This document shows, piece by piece, positions 46,034 to 57,093 of a stretch of DNA of 64,000 nt. The position numbers and the translations under genes were made by a program. The stretch's first letter is position 1; every line of letters starts with the position of its first letter. Below the pieces are notes generated by a model, which did no database searches, was not told where the DNA came from, and saw only the letters and a program-made list of their open reading frames with translations. The stretch is from Phellopilus nigrolimitatus (Eukaryota; Basidiomycota; Agaricomycetes; Hymenochaetales; Hymenochaetaceae): NCBI GenBank assembly GCA_021029095.1, contig JAJOHG010000004.1:558001-622000 (forward strand). The letters run 5' to 3'.

Positions 46034-47990
46034 ATGGAAAAGGACGCGGACGGTTTCATCTCTGTTGCACCTCGTGCGTTTTCGCGTTGATTAGTAACGC
46101 GTCGAGCGCGACATCGCTGATCGGAGCGCGTTGTACAGCCAAACTCGCCTCTGCGGAGGAGAGGCCGAAGGATGACGCCCCTGGTACGCAGCGCGTTGGA
46201 TTGAACGCTTTCAGCAGTCTCACTTCAACCCCATGTAGCCACGGATCTCATCAAGTCGAATTTCGACGTGCAGGTTGGTACTCTGGATTAGTGCCAGTTC
46301 CTCTTGCCAGTATGCTCACGACGTCTATCTGCATGTAGGTCACACTTGCGGACCAGCAAATGGATCCGAATTCGCCTTTGTTCAGTGTAAAAAGCTTTGA
46401 GGAGCTCGGACTGTGAGTGACTTCCCTTCGTTGGGTTCCTGAATGCACTAACTAACACCCCGGGCAGGTCTGAGGACCTTCTGAAAGGCGTCTTTGACAT
46501 GAACTTTTCCAAGCCGTCAAAGATCCAAGAACGCGCTCTCCCTCTTCTTCTAAGAAACCCGTACGCATAGCTTTAGAACAACTTACCTATTTTATTCATG
46601 CAATGGCAACTTAGCCCTCAAAATTTAATCGGGCAATCTCAGTCGGGGACCGGGAAGACGGCTGCTTTCACGCTTACGATGTTGAGTAGGGTGGACTTCT
46701 CGGTATCCAAGCCTCAAGTGCGTTTTCATTTCGTCTGTATGCATATTCGAGCTGGACTACCGTCTTCAGGCTCTTTGTGTTGCCCCGACGCGCGAGCTAG
46801 CGCGTCAAATCATGGCAGTAGTGAATGCCATGGGCAAATATACATCAGTCAAAACCGACTACGCGATTAAGACGGACGTGCGCGTCACAGCGCCAATCGC
46901 AGCGCATATAGTAGTCGGCACGCCGGGGACCATGGCAGACTTCCTCAAGCGTCGAATCATCGATGCGAGCGCGGTCAAGGTACTCGTGCTGGATGAGGCA
47001 GATAACATGCTTGACCAGGAGAATCTGAGCGAACAGTGTTTGAAAATTAAAAAGTGCGTGTGCGAGGGCTAAAGTGGGACATGTGATTTACTGTTCTCTG
47101 CATATACAGCCAACTCTCAAAGGAGCACCCTAGCCAGATTGTGCTTTTTTCTGCAACGTTCCCGGACCGCGTACGAAATTTCGCGTCAAAGTTTGCGCCC
47201 AATGCCAATAAAATCGAGTTGAAGAAGGAGGAGCTGTCGGTGGAGGGCATCAAGCAGTTCTACATGGATTGCAAGGACGAGGATTCCAAATACGAAATAT
47301 TGGTACAGATATATAATCTGCTTACTGTTGGTCAGAGTATCATCTTCACCAAGGTCAGTCGCCGTTTTCACGTCAGATCAGAACTTGCTTATTCGGCCTA
47401 TGTAGCATCGATCTACGGCCGATCGAATCGCGAAGAAAATGACGGCGGAAGGGCATAAGGTTGCTTCTCTGCACGGCGCGAAGGATGGGTCGGAACGCGA
47501 CTTAATCATTGACCGGTTCCGCGAAGGCCAGGAAAAAGTATTAATCACAACGAACGTGGTCGCACGTGGAATCGATATCCTGCAGGTAAATGTCGTGGTT
47601 AACTACGACTTACCAATGATGTCGGACAAGGGGGAGAGTTCGTCGTACGATCCGCGCTTTGAGACGCCGGACGTAGAAACGTATCTACATCGCATCGGTG
47701 CGCTTTTTCCTTTCTCACGATGACATCATCACTGTTCTCATCCCACTTCCATCATCAGGACGTACCGGTCGATTCGGGCGGAAAGGCGTGTCGGTCAACT
47801 TCGTGCATAACAAGAAAACCTGGGAAGACATGCATATGATCGAGCAAGCGCTTGGTAGGGAAATAATTCGTGTTGAGACGAGTGATATAGATGTGATGGA
47901 GGACGTACGTCTTTATGCTGGTCTTTGCATGATGTCAGTTCGTTGATGATCAATTCTTCGCAGACGTTGAAGAAAGCATTAAAGTCTTGA
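46034..47990 (+). CDS. DBP5: DEAD-box ATP-dependent RNA helicase, mRNA export
   Basis: Eleven exons (46034-46085, 46139-46183, 46239-46273, 46339-46412, 46468-46560, 46615-46717, 46770-47053, 47110-47353, 47406-47697, 47759-47904, 47964-47990) give 464 aa. Motifs in order: [13 protein letters not shown] with the Q motif, [13 protein letters not shown] (I), PTRELARQ (Ia), VGTPGT (Ib), VLDEADNML (II), FSATF (III), IIFTK (IV), [10 protein letters not shown] (V) and [13 protein letters not shown] (VI). The insert [19 protein letters not shown] and tail [19 protein letters not shown] fit the Dbp5/DDX19 group rather than eIF4A. It remodels mRNPs at the cytoplasmic face of the nuclear pore. Length is near the family norm. 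NUP54, another pore-related gene, lies 11 kb away. Confidence 0.95.
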
Positions 47991-48396
47991 AGTAGAAGCA
48001 CGTGTACTTCTCGATGATTGTTGGATTATTCACTTTCCTTTCTTTTACCCTCGCATACAGCCTGATCATGGCCACGACTGATGATCGCCAACAACAATGA
48101 TATGCTCTGACGCTGTATTACACTATGTATCTTCAATGATGATTTTATCTTGTGCGCCGCTTTCGAACAGTCCGAAGGGCGAACAATCATTGTTGCATTG
48201 CCCTGGAAAGATTGATGGGGTCAGATAGACTAATCGGTTGCAGCGTCGCGCTCTCTAGGGTCGCCAAAGACGATGGCAGTGTCCTACTTGCTTTTATATA
48301 TGATCGCCATGAGCTGCAGGGCGCTCGCCGACGTCGCAACAGAGACGGTCTCTTCACATCGCATCTAGCACAAGTCGACGGTCACCGCTGAGTCCA
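47991..48396. other. Intergenic region, no gene seen
   Basis: This spans the DBP5 3' flank and the upstream region of the coiled-coil gene. No further coding signal is seen. Confidence 0.5.
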
Positions 48397-49562
48397 ATGG
48401 CCTATCAGCCCTCTCAAGGCGAATTTGTGCCCGCAGAGCAACATCGATATGTGCTCACCAATTTTGTGCGTGTTACAAGCGTCGACAAATATTCGCATGG
48501 TGCTGATGCGCCGCAACACAGCGCATAGCCCACGAGAAGGTCGAGCAGCAGCGCGTACAGCTGCAAGAGCAGGAGGAGCAAGTTGCGCAGCTGCGAGCTC
48601 GGATAACGACTCTCGAGGGCAAAGAGGGGTCGAGCATAGTGGGCGGAGTCGGTCGGAACCAAGGCGGGACGTCTGTCGACGACTGGTCTATAAAAGTGTG
48701 TACCGATACATGTCCTTCGTTCAGCTCAAAGTATGCTAACGTATACCAAATGTGCCAGAACACAGCGTCGAAGCTAGAAAAGCTCGTAAATCGCTGGGCG
48801 GCGGACGTGATACGCGCCCCGCCCACACCGCTGAACGTGATCAGGGACGTTATCCTGACGGACCTCCTCGGGAACTCCCCCCCAGACGACAGCGAGGCGT
48901 CCCCCATGCTTGTCCAGAGCCTCCTGCGGCACGCCATGGCAGAAACTATCTCAGAGGGCGTTATCAACTGCCTCATCGTCACGAGCTCGAGCGAGGCCAA
49001 TGTGCAGCTTACACGTATCCACGAGCACCTCTTCGCGCGCGACCCGACCGTCGCGGGTGTCTGGCGGCGCCAGACGTTCTCCGCCGCTGTCGAGACATGC
49101 TCGCCTGCGATGTCGCAGCAGCTCCTCGCCGAGACGATGCCCGGGCTCGCGCGGCTCTTCACGTCCGAGACGGGAGTGCTTTCCCCGTCCGTCGCACAGC
49201 TTCTCGATGCCGCATATGGCTTCTCGCGCATGCTGCACGGATCGGGCGCGGGGAGCGCGGTGGGCGCGGACACATTCTACCGCGCGTTTGTACCCGAGCT
49301 TGGGAGCGTGCTGTACCCACGCCAAGTTGAACTCATCAAGCGCTGCCTGAAGAGCGAGAGCAACCTCGCGGACCACGTGGGCTCGACTGTGTTTCCTGGG
49401 CTCGTGAAAGTGAGCAAGGGGCCTACTGGCCCGGACGGAAACCCAGATATGATACAGACGGTCGTAAGGCGTGCACAGGTTATTTGTGCGTGCGCGCTGG
49501 CACCGAGGACGAGTGTGGTACAAGCTGGGTCAGACGCGTTGTCGAGCGCAGGTAGTTCCTAG
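48397..49562 (+). CDS. Coiled-coil protein of unknown function
   Basis: Exons 48397-48450, 48522-48695 and 48759-49562 give 343 aa, starting MAYQPSQGEFVPAEQHRYR. A strong coiled coil follows (HEKVEQQRVQLQEQEEQVAQLRARITTLEG, residues about 20-50). Then comes a helical domain with LVNRWAADVIRAPPTPLNVI, LLRHAMAETISEGVINCLI, and a C-terminal helical part ending SDALSSAGSS. The second intron is 63 bp, in frame, with a perfect GCTAACG branch site. I believe similar proteins occur in other basidiomycetes without known function. There is no membrane segment. Its 3' end faces the MIC60 3' end at 180 bp. Confidence 0.75.
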
Positions 49563-49744
49563 CTACAAATGCTTCGAGTGGTGTATTACAACTGTGTTCT
49601 TTCCTTATTCTAATGATTGTTTCACTGGGATTCAGATTGTGTTTTTGAACGTATATTGGAATTATTAGCAGCGACACTACACTATATGAAGTGATGCCAA
49701 AGTAGTTTGTGCCTGAACGATCTGGAAAAAGCAGAAGCAGTTTG

Positions 49745-51974
49745 TCAGTCTGCATAAGCGTTAGAAAAGATGCTTTGACAAGTACACACCTCTAGAGCTT
49801 GGAGCACTTCTAATCTCTTTCGTGCAGCTTCAAGCCAGTCGCTCAGCAGAACCTTCGGGGCGCCCTTCAGCTGGTTTAGCTCTCGAGCAGCGCTGTCCAA
49901 ATCTTTCTCGTTCATGTAGTACTCCGCCCTGGCAAGAACGCTCAACACATCATTGCCCTCGACAAGCCCGCGCCTGGTAAAGCGGAAGCTCGAGATAAAG
50001 TACGACGCGAGGTACGACAGGACGCCCGCATCATGCTCGGGAACGAGCGCAACGCGCGCCACCTGCGGGGCAACGCTCGTCGTGAACCACGTCGAGAGGT
50101 CAGCAAGCGGCTCAACGCCGACGTCAGGCACGTCTGTCGCCTCAAGTGTGTCGAGCACCACGCGCACAAGCGCGTCGCCTTCACCTTGCACGCCGGACGT
50201 GGACGCGTGCCGGAGCACGCGCAGCTCGTCGCGGAACGGGCGACGCTCGGGCGCGTTGGCGGAAACAGCCGCGAGAGCGCGCAGCGCGGCCCACGTCGCG
50301 TGCAGGCGCAGATTCTCATCGAGGTATGCGGAGTTGTCCAGCGTGATACGTTCGAGCTGCTTGATGTTCGTGGCGAGTTCGTCGAGTTTCGCGAGACGAC
50401 CGCCGCGCTCCTGTTCAACGCGTACCTTTATTTCGCGGATCCAACGGCGCTGCATTTCAATACCTTGAGCAATGACTTCTGCCTTGAGCCTTGCTTAAAG
50501 TCAGAAACCAATCGCACTATTATTGTCCGAAATCATCAAACATACCTCTCGTTGATGATCTCACTCTGAGTGCGCAGCTCGTGCTCCAGCTTCTCGCGGT
50601 ATGCTTGTGTGGCCTTCCTCCGCTCATCCTCAAAGAAAGCCTTGAACTCGAGCTCCTGATCGTCTAGCTTATCCTGCCCAGCCATTTCAAGCTCAAGAAG
50701 CTTCAGCATGTATTCGCGCGACTGTTCGTCTAGCTGTGTCTCGAGCTTGGAGCGCTCCTCTGTGCGAGCCTGATCGATGCGTGAGGCGAGCTCCCGTAAA
50801 TCATTCTTGGCTATGTCAAGAATGCCCGTGGCGGAGGACGCCGCAGCGGGGTTCTCCTTAAGAAAAGCAGCGAGGTTGTCGATCGTAGACGCGAGCTCAG
50901 CGATGACAGGCTCCGAAGCACCAATATCGGCGATGGCGGGAGCAACGAGGGGAAATACACCCTTTTTCTCCTCGGGCTTGGACTCCGATGGAGCAGGCGT
51001 TGACGAAGAAGTTTTGCGGCGCGAAAATCCCGGAGGAGGCTCGAATCCAATAGGAAGATCAGCGGTGTACACGTTCTTGTCAGACGACGCGACATCTCTA
51101 ACAGAAAGCTCAGCAGCATCGTTCTCCTTCGGCGGAGCGAGGTCGGGAGGAGAGCCCGCCGGCTGCTCCGGCGTAGTCGTTGCTTCGGGCAAGTTGTCGA
51201 CTAGCTTTCCAGACAACGCGCTCTCAGCTCGCCGGACCAGATCTTCGACGTCCTCAGAGAGATGCGCCGGACGCGTGACCGCTTTAGCTTTTTGCTCGGC
51301 CGCCGTGGCCAATCCCGCCGCTTTCTCCGAAGCTTCCGACGCTTTTCTCTGCGACTTCGTCTTGAGGACCTCGACTGTGTCGCGAGCACGCTCCTTCGTC
51401 TCCTTCACCGCCTCTTTTGCCTTCTCGACTTTCCCCGCGGCGGATGCCTTGGCAGCGGCGACTTTTTCGACGACACTCTCCTTCGCTCTTTCTGTCCGTT
51501 CGGCAGCAGGAGGCGCGTTGGCAGCGCTCTTCGAGACCCCCTCGAAGATCTTCTGCATCTTCTCCTGCCCGGACTTAATGAAATCCAAACGCAACTTGTC
51601 ATCAAGGCCCTGTTCTTCAACAAAGTTCAGAATGGCCTCTCCGAAGGGCACGCTTTCCATGAAGAACGCATTGTACCGCTCGTTGTTTGCTGCAACCACG
51701 GGGCTGGTTGCGTAGAATAAAACGACAAGTCCTGTCGAATACAGTGCGACGCTTTTGAAAAACCCGCGCTTCTTAGGTGGCGCCGGAGAGGAGGATGCGG
51801 ACGGCTCGGCTCCCGAAACCAATGTTTTCGAAAACGACTGTACAATTTCCTGAGTGAATCTGAACAGTAGTGCGTTGGGAGAGAAGAGCTTACGCGTGCG
51901 CCACGGGGCTGCTTAGATCTGAGGACAACGGGGTGGCGAACCCCGCGCCTGGATACAGCCAGAGCGCGATACAT
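49745..51974 (-). CDS. MIC60: MICOS complex subunit Mic60 (mitofilin)
   Basis: Exons 51974-51894, 51849-50546 and 50489-49745 give about 709 aa. The N-terminus MYRALAVSRRGVRHPVVLRS is an Arg-rich presequence. A membrane helix follows (FFKSVALYSTGLVVLFYATS), then ERYNAFFMESVPFGE, a long Ala/Lys/Glu coiled coil, and a mitofilin-signature C-terminal part (LRALAAVSANAPERRPFRDE, ARAEYYMNEKDLDSAAREL). Mic60 sits in the mitochondrial inner membrane and shapes crista junctions. The last residues are uncertain: the frame continues VCTCQSIF to a stop at 49745. A GTGTGT donor and CAG acceptor here could instead splice to a longer tail. Neither matches the short conserved end I expect of the family. Confidence 0.92.
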
Positions 51975-52610
51975 GACGCTGACCTCGGCGTGCGCTGCTC
52001 AGCGTAGAGAGTTGTGTCGGAGTGCGGCCAGCGAATCCCAATGAAGAAAGGGAGCCCACTTTTGGCGACGCATTTCCCACGCATTGCGGCGTTAACTTCT
52101 ACATGGTATAATGTATAACGAGTGTTCGATTTTTTTGCCTCCAGCACATCCATGAAGGTATAGAGCGAGAATGTGTAAGGTTATGTTATCCGACTCTGAG
52201 CCAATGAAATCCAGTTTCTCTTTCTCTGTTGAAAGTTACTAAGGTTAGAGTATGTCTATCGTCTGCTCGGCAATTCTTTGTTTGTTTGCTTGAGCAATGA
52301 TAGTTGCATATCTGCATCATGCACTTCAGTTCTCAGATAGCTTTAAGCTTTATTTACTTCCTGGATTTTATGTATGCAGTCCTCTGCAATAATCTCCCTT
52401 CGGTAGACCAAAAGTGGTGAAGTCGTGACACGTCGATCATCCAGCCACATATCAGGAAATGACGATCTCGCACCGTACTATACAATCGAATCGCGAACAC
52501 AAAAAAGTAGGGAAATACAAAGTACAAAACTAGTTAGACTCGTAGATATCATCAGCTTTTGAAACATCCGTCCCTTCTTGTGAAACCAAAGACGTACACG
52601 TACATTCAAA
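51975..52610. other. Intergenic region, no gene seen
   Basis: Upstream region of MIC60 and 3' flank of the arrestin-like gene 1, AT-rich around 52200-52600. No gene or repeat recognised. Confidence 0.5.
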
Positions 52611-54298
52611 TCATGCAAAGCCATGATGATGATAAAATCGCTGGTTCCCATTCTCTAGATATCCCATAGAATTATTGTAGTTGCCTTCCTCGGGCTTCGT
52701 GTATCCCGGCGGGGCGTGCGAGCGCGGGACGACGCCAGGCGCGTTCTCGGTCACGATCTCCACTTTCTCAGAAAGCAAAAGTTGGTCGGCAGGTGCGGAT
52801 GGAACAAAGCATGACGCAGTGAAGGGGAACAGGGAGATGTGGTACTACCAGGAAGTCAGTATAATTCTTGGTTTCTCCCAAACGAAGGTGAAAAAAGCGT
52901 CAGCCGACGCGCGTTGAGGGCACTCACCCTAATCGAAAGCCGCGGGAACACGAACCCAGGCTTCACGTCCTTCTTGACGTCAATCTCGCCTTGCAGGATG
53001 CGCGTGTCCTTGCTGAACGCGCCCTCTGAGACTGGCCACCAGAACGCTCTGGCGATGTGCTCTGGGAACGTGTACGTGTTGTTGCTACGGCGCGGCGAGG
53101 TTTCGTCTGTCGCCGTTGAGCCGATTGCGATCGTGCGTGTGAGGAAGATCGCGGATGCGGACGGCTGGGCGACCAGATCGAGCGCCTGCGCGTCACTGCT
53201 CTTCAGAGTGAGCAGGAGTGGGATAGGTGAGCCATTCGCGTAGGAGAGCTGCGAGGGGACGACTTGATGAGCTACTTTTTGTTAACAGTCAACAGAATAA
53301 CAAACATACTGGGCTAGCCAGTGCAAGCTAGAAATCAAGCTTTAGCGTCTGCGCGTTCTCGGACGAGCCAGGATGCTTAAAATCGCCTCGACCTCGACGC
53401 TCTTCGCGTCGAATAGCGTACCAGTCACCTTGACTGGGGGGAGTACATGCCACCCTTCCGGATCAGCCTCGGGTCCGATCAGGGGACTCCCATCGCTGTA
53501 CGCCAATCTACGTAAAGCAGAGGGCGCAGGAGCGACCCAGCGCGGGACATATGCGAAGCTCGTGCTTAGTCTTAAAATTATGTCATACCCAGATAAATAA
53601 TTTATATGAGCACATAGCTGGACGATACATGGCAAAAAGAATCTACGGGCGCACGTCTGATTAACCCTGAATGCACCGCGCTTTACGGTGACAGTGACCT
53701 TGTAGTCGATGTACGCGGGGCTCGCACGTTCGCTGAACGTCGGCGGAAGTGGGTAGCACTTCGGCGCTTCTTTCGACGACGCCGACACCAGCGCTTCTTT
53801 GGGGAGGGTAAGCGAGAAAGGCCAGGTCAGAGAGCCAGCCGGCAGCTTGGAAGAAGATGAAGGGGTCCACAACGGAGAAGTCAGGTCGAGAAAGGGGACG
53901 GCTTCTTGCCCAACCGCGGTGTTCTCAGCAAGAACCTAAGGTACGTGAAATTTCAAGTTCTTGAATAAGGAGCGGACTCTCTCGAGCCAGGCACGCACGC
54001 CGATAAGAACGCCCTTGCACCCCTCCGGCTTCTCGAGCTCGATTCTGACCTCCCCGCGTATCTCGTCCCCGTCGAGAAATACAGGGAGCGTCTTGCCAGA
54101 CGGCGAGCGGCTGTGCACACGCAGAGTAAGCCACGGCTTGCCCTTCGCGTTGTTCAGCGAGTACGTGTGCTCCGTTCTCAGATCACTGGAGCCGGATCCA
54201 TTCGCCGAGACAGCGTCGGCGGTGTATACTGGCAGCTCCGTGTCCCCTACGCCTGTAGAGTTTCCTGGATTTCCGATAGCATCGTTTGCGGAACCCAT
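52611..54298 (-). CDS. Arrestin-like protein 1
   Basis: Exons 54298-53999, 53935-53655, 53564-53365, 53271-52928 and 52844-52611 give 452 aa. The beta-rich N-terminal arrestin fold shows TYSLNNAKGKPWLTLRVHSR and GDEIRGEVRIELEKP. Then come LTWPFSLTLPKEA, YIDYKVTVTVKRGAFRVN and YVPRWVAPAPSALRRLAY. The C-terminal domain starts VVPSQLSYANGSPIPLLLTL and includes FVFPRLSIR, then YHISLFPFTASCF. In fungi such adaptors recruit Rsp5-type ubiquitin ligase to plasma-membrane transporters. No PPxY motif was noticed, so ligase binding is uncertain. Intron positions match arrestin-like gene 2 at several places. Head to head with LST8. Confidence 0.85.
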
Positions 54299-54622
54299 AA
54301 GTTCGAAGGTTGTCTACTAGTAGAAGGCGCTGAGATCACTAGCAGCTGGAGTCTGCTAGCAGTACGAGCCTAACGTGGGGACGACGGCGAGACGAGCCTG
54401 AGGGCCAAGTGTGCTGTTAAGTTCGACCAGACATCGTAATCCCACATCGAGGGAAACTTCTGAGAAAGACCGTGGTGACTGCAGACCCAGATGCGGTCCT
54501 ACGCGATCATCCTGCACGTGACGACGCGCCTCCCGTGGGCCGTGTCCCCTGCTACTCTTCCTCTTTCTCTTTATCTGAAGATACCGGTCTACGTCGCCGT
54601 CGCATTCTGAGGAGTCCTCGAC
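54299..54622. promoter_or_regulatory. Divergent promoter, arrestin-like 1 / LST8
   Basis: The 324 bp between the two start codons are noncoding. CTAGCAG-type short direct repeats are seen at 54340-54365. A shared promoter is inferred from the geometry. Confidence 0.4.
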
Positions 54623-56261
54623 ATGCCGGCGCAGTCACTGACGTCCAAGGGTACCTCGGGTCGACAGGACCTCTCCGTCATCCTCGTCACAGGCTCATAC
54701 GACCACGAAATCCGATTCTGGGAGGCTTGGAGCGGTATTTGCTCCAGGACCATAGCGCGTTCTGGCGAATCAGGTGTAAGTCCGCCGCCGATGAACTAAT
54801 AGAACTCAAAAGAAGTAGATTGTAACCTTTCGGTCGTGGATAGCAAGTGAACAGGCTAGCCATCTCTCCAGAGTGAGCAGGGCACGGCCAGCATAGAGTT
54901 TCACCGCCGACGCTGACGGTCTACGGTTTGCAGCAAGCGCCTCCTAGCCGCCGCAATCCACAAGAAGGTCAACATATATGAAATATCCAACTTGTCTAAC
55001 ACCCCTGTGAGCTAGTCGCGGTCTATGATATGCGACCTTGGGCGGCTCTAACTCAGATACTCGGTATCACTTCACGACAAACCCAGATCCAAACTTTCGA
55101 CGGTAATGTCGGCCACACGGGAAACGTGACAGCGGTCTCGTTCCACATGGAGGGTAAGTGGGTCGTCACCGGCAGCGAGGACGGGACGATAAAAATATGG
55201 GACCTGCGGTGAGTCGTCTTACGGCGCTTTCCAGCGGCCGGATCGGCACTGAAGCAACGGTAATCCGTCTCAAGGAGCGGCCAGCCGCATCGGAACTACG
55301 ACAACGGTGCTCCAGGTGCGTGTATGCTGCCCCTCCAGAGTCTGTCGAGCTATACTGATGCGCGGTGTACATAAGTGAACGACGTATGCATCCACCCGAA
55401 CCAGGGCGAACTGATCTCGTGCGACCAGGCCGGGAGCATAAAGCTCTGGGACCTGTCCGAGAATGTCTGCATGCTCGATCTGGTCAGTCGCGTTCGCGGG
55501 ATCAATGCTTAGGACATAGTCTAACGTTGGAGTACAGGCGCCCGCGGGGGACGTGCCCATCCGCTCGGTGACGATCGCGTCGGACGGGTCGTGCCTCGTA
55601 GCAGGCAACAACAAGGTGCGTCCTTCGCCGCGTCTAAAGTTAAATATAAAATAAAACAAAGAAATGCATTCTTATCGGACCGCGCGCAGGGCAAGTGCTA
55701 CGTGTGGAAGATCAACGAGGAGTCGTCCGAGCTGCCGCGCTTCCAGGCGATCACGAAGTTCCAGGCGCACAGCAAGTACCTCACGCGCTGCCTGCTCAGC
55801 CCGGACGTGCGCTTCCTCGCGACGTGCTCCGCGGACACGACGGTCAAGATCTGGAGCATCGGCCGCAGCTGGGAGTTCAAGCTCGAGAAGGTGCTCGCGG
55901 GCCACCAGCGCTGGGTGTGGGACTGCGCGTTCAGCGCGGACTCGGCGTACCTCGTCACCGGTGCGTTTTGCGCCTCCCCCACCCCTTTTCGTTCGAGTTC
56001 CGAGATAGCAGAAAGTCGTCTGTCGCGTCCTGTCCCCCGTGCGCTGACGTCCCCGTCGTTCTATAGCCTCCTCCGACCACGTCGCGCGCCTCTGGGAGAT
56101 GGCCTCCGGCGAGACCGTGCGGCAGTACAACGGGCACCACAAGGGTGAGCACCTGCACAGTTCCCTTCGCACCCCGGCTCCTGCTCACTCATGGTCCTCT
56201 GAAATCGGATTAAAAACCCCCAGCGGTCGTGTGCTGCGCGCTGCACGACGGCGCCGGCTGA
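54623..56261 (+). CDS. LST8: TOR complex WD40 subunit Lst8
   Basis: Ten exons (54623-54775, 54844-54872, 54934-55006, 55087-55208, 55275-55315, 55376-55482, 55538-55615, 55690-55960, 56067-56144, 56224-56261) give 329 aa. The whole protein is WD40 repeats with a short lead ([10 protein letters not shown]). Blades are recognisable at [108 protein letters not shown] and [16 protein letters not shown]. These match Lst8/GbetaL, which binds the TOR kinase domain in TORC1 and TORC2. Length is normal for the family. It is flanked by two arrestin-like genes. Confidence 0.95.
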
Positions 56262-57093
56262 CCGGTTCCTCCTTCCCATATTTCTTCTCGTCCCCCTCGT
56301 GATAGCGATGGGAACTGCCGCACGAAAACGAAACGCACTTGCCCTTGCCTTCCCCCGGGCGTCGATCGCGCCACGGCGCTGTAGCTGCTAGCACCGTTAC
56401 TGTCTGTTTATGTATTTATGTTATTTCTAAAGTCTGGCTTTCCTTTCTTTCTTTCTCCTGCTACGAAAAATATAAACGGGCAGGCAGGCCGGTTATGAAA
56501 ACCCATTCATTATACACGTTTGTGTATGCTAGACTATGCAATACATATGTACGGTTCTGTACGGCGCCGGGGCGTTGGCTACGTTCAACGGGTGGTGATG
56601 AAAAGATTTGGGGAACGAAAGAACGAAGAACGAAGAACGAAGACGGGAGGCAGAGCTAAACGCCCTGGGGGGATCCGATCAGCGCGCACCCGGGGGGCAG
56701 GAAAACGGATAGGATAAACATAAGGGGCATGCATGTGGGGAAGTTCGAGATGTCGTTGATGGCGGAAGACGTGGGTGCAGTGCGGGGGAGATACAAGTAC
56801 AATGGCGAGTATGTACGCAGGACGCGGTCCTTTCCTTTCGTTTCGATTTCGTTTCGTTTCGTTTCCGTCCGAGAAAAAAAAACCCCCCAAATACGGGTTT
56901 TATTCATTTTCTTATATATGCATTCCAGACAGTCTTCGGTCTGTGGGCGTTCGGTCTCGGGTTTTCTTCCTAGCGGCAAGTGAGCGAAGGCCGAAAAAGA
57001 AGGGGGGGAAACAAAAGGATGAGCGCTCGTCCCAGAAAATAAAAACAAAAACAAACAATCTCCAACGAGCCAACGCCCGGCACGGTGCGCCGC
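56262..57093. other. Intergenic region between convergent genes
   Basis: LST8 and arrestin-like 2 face each other tail to tail here. Short pyrimidine tracts (TTTCTTTCTTTC near 56445, TTTCGTTTCG near 56840) are visible. No coding exon was recognised. Confidence 0.5.

Noticed and set aside
50777..51715. Plus-strand 312-codon frame opposite MIC60
   Set aside because: Shadow of the Ala/Lys/Glu-rich MIC60 coiled coil; composition is only Ser/Ala and no domain is visible.
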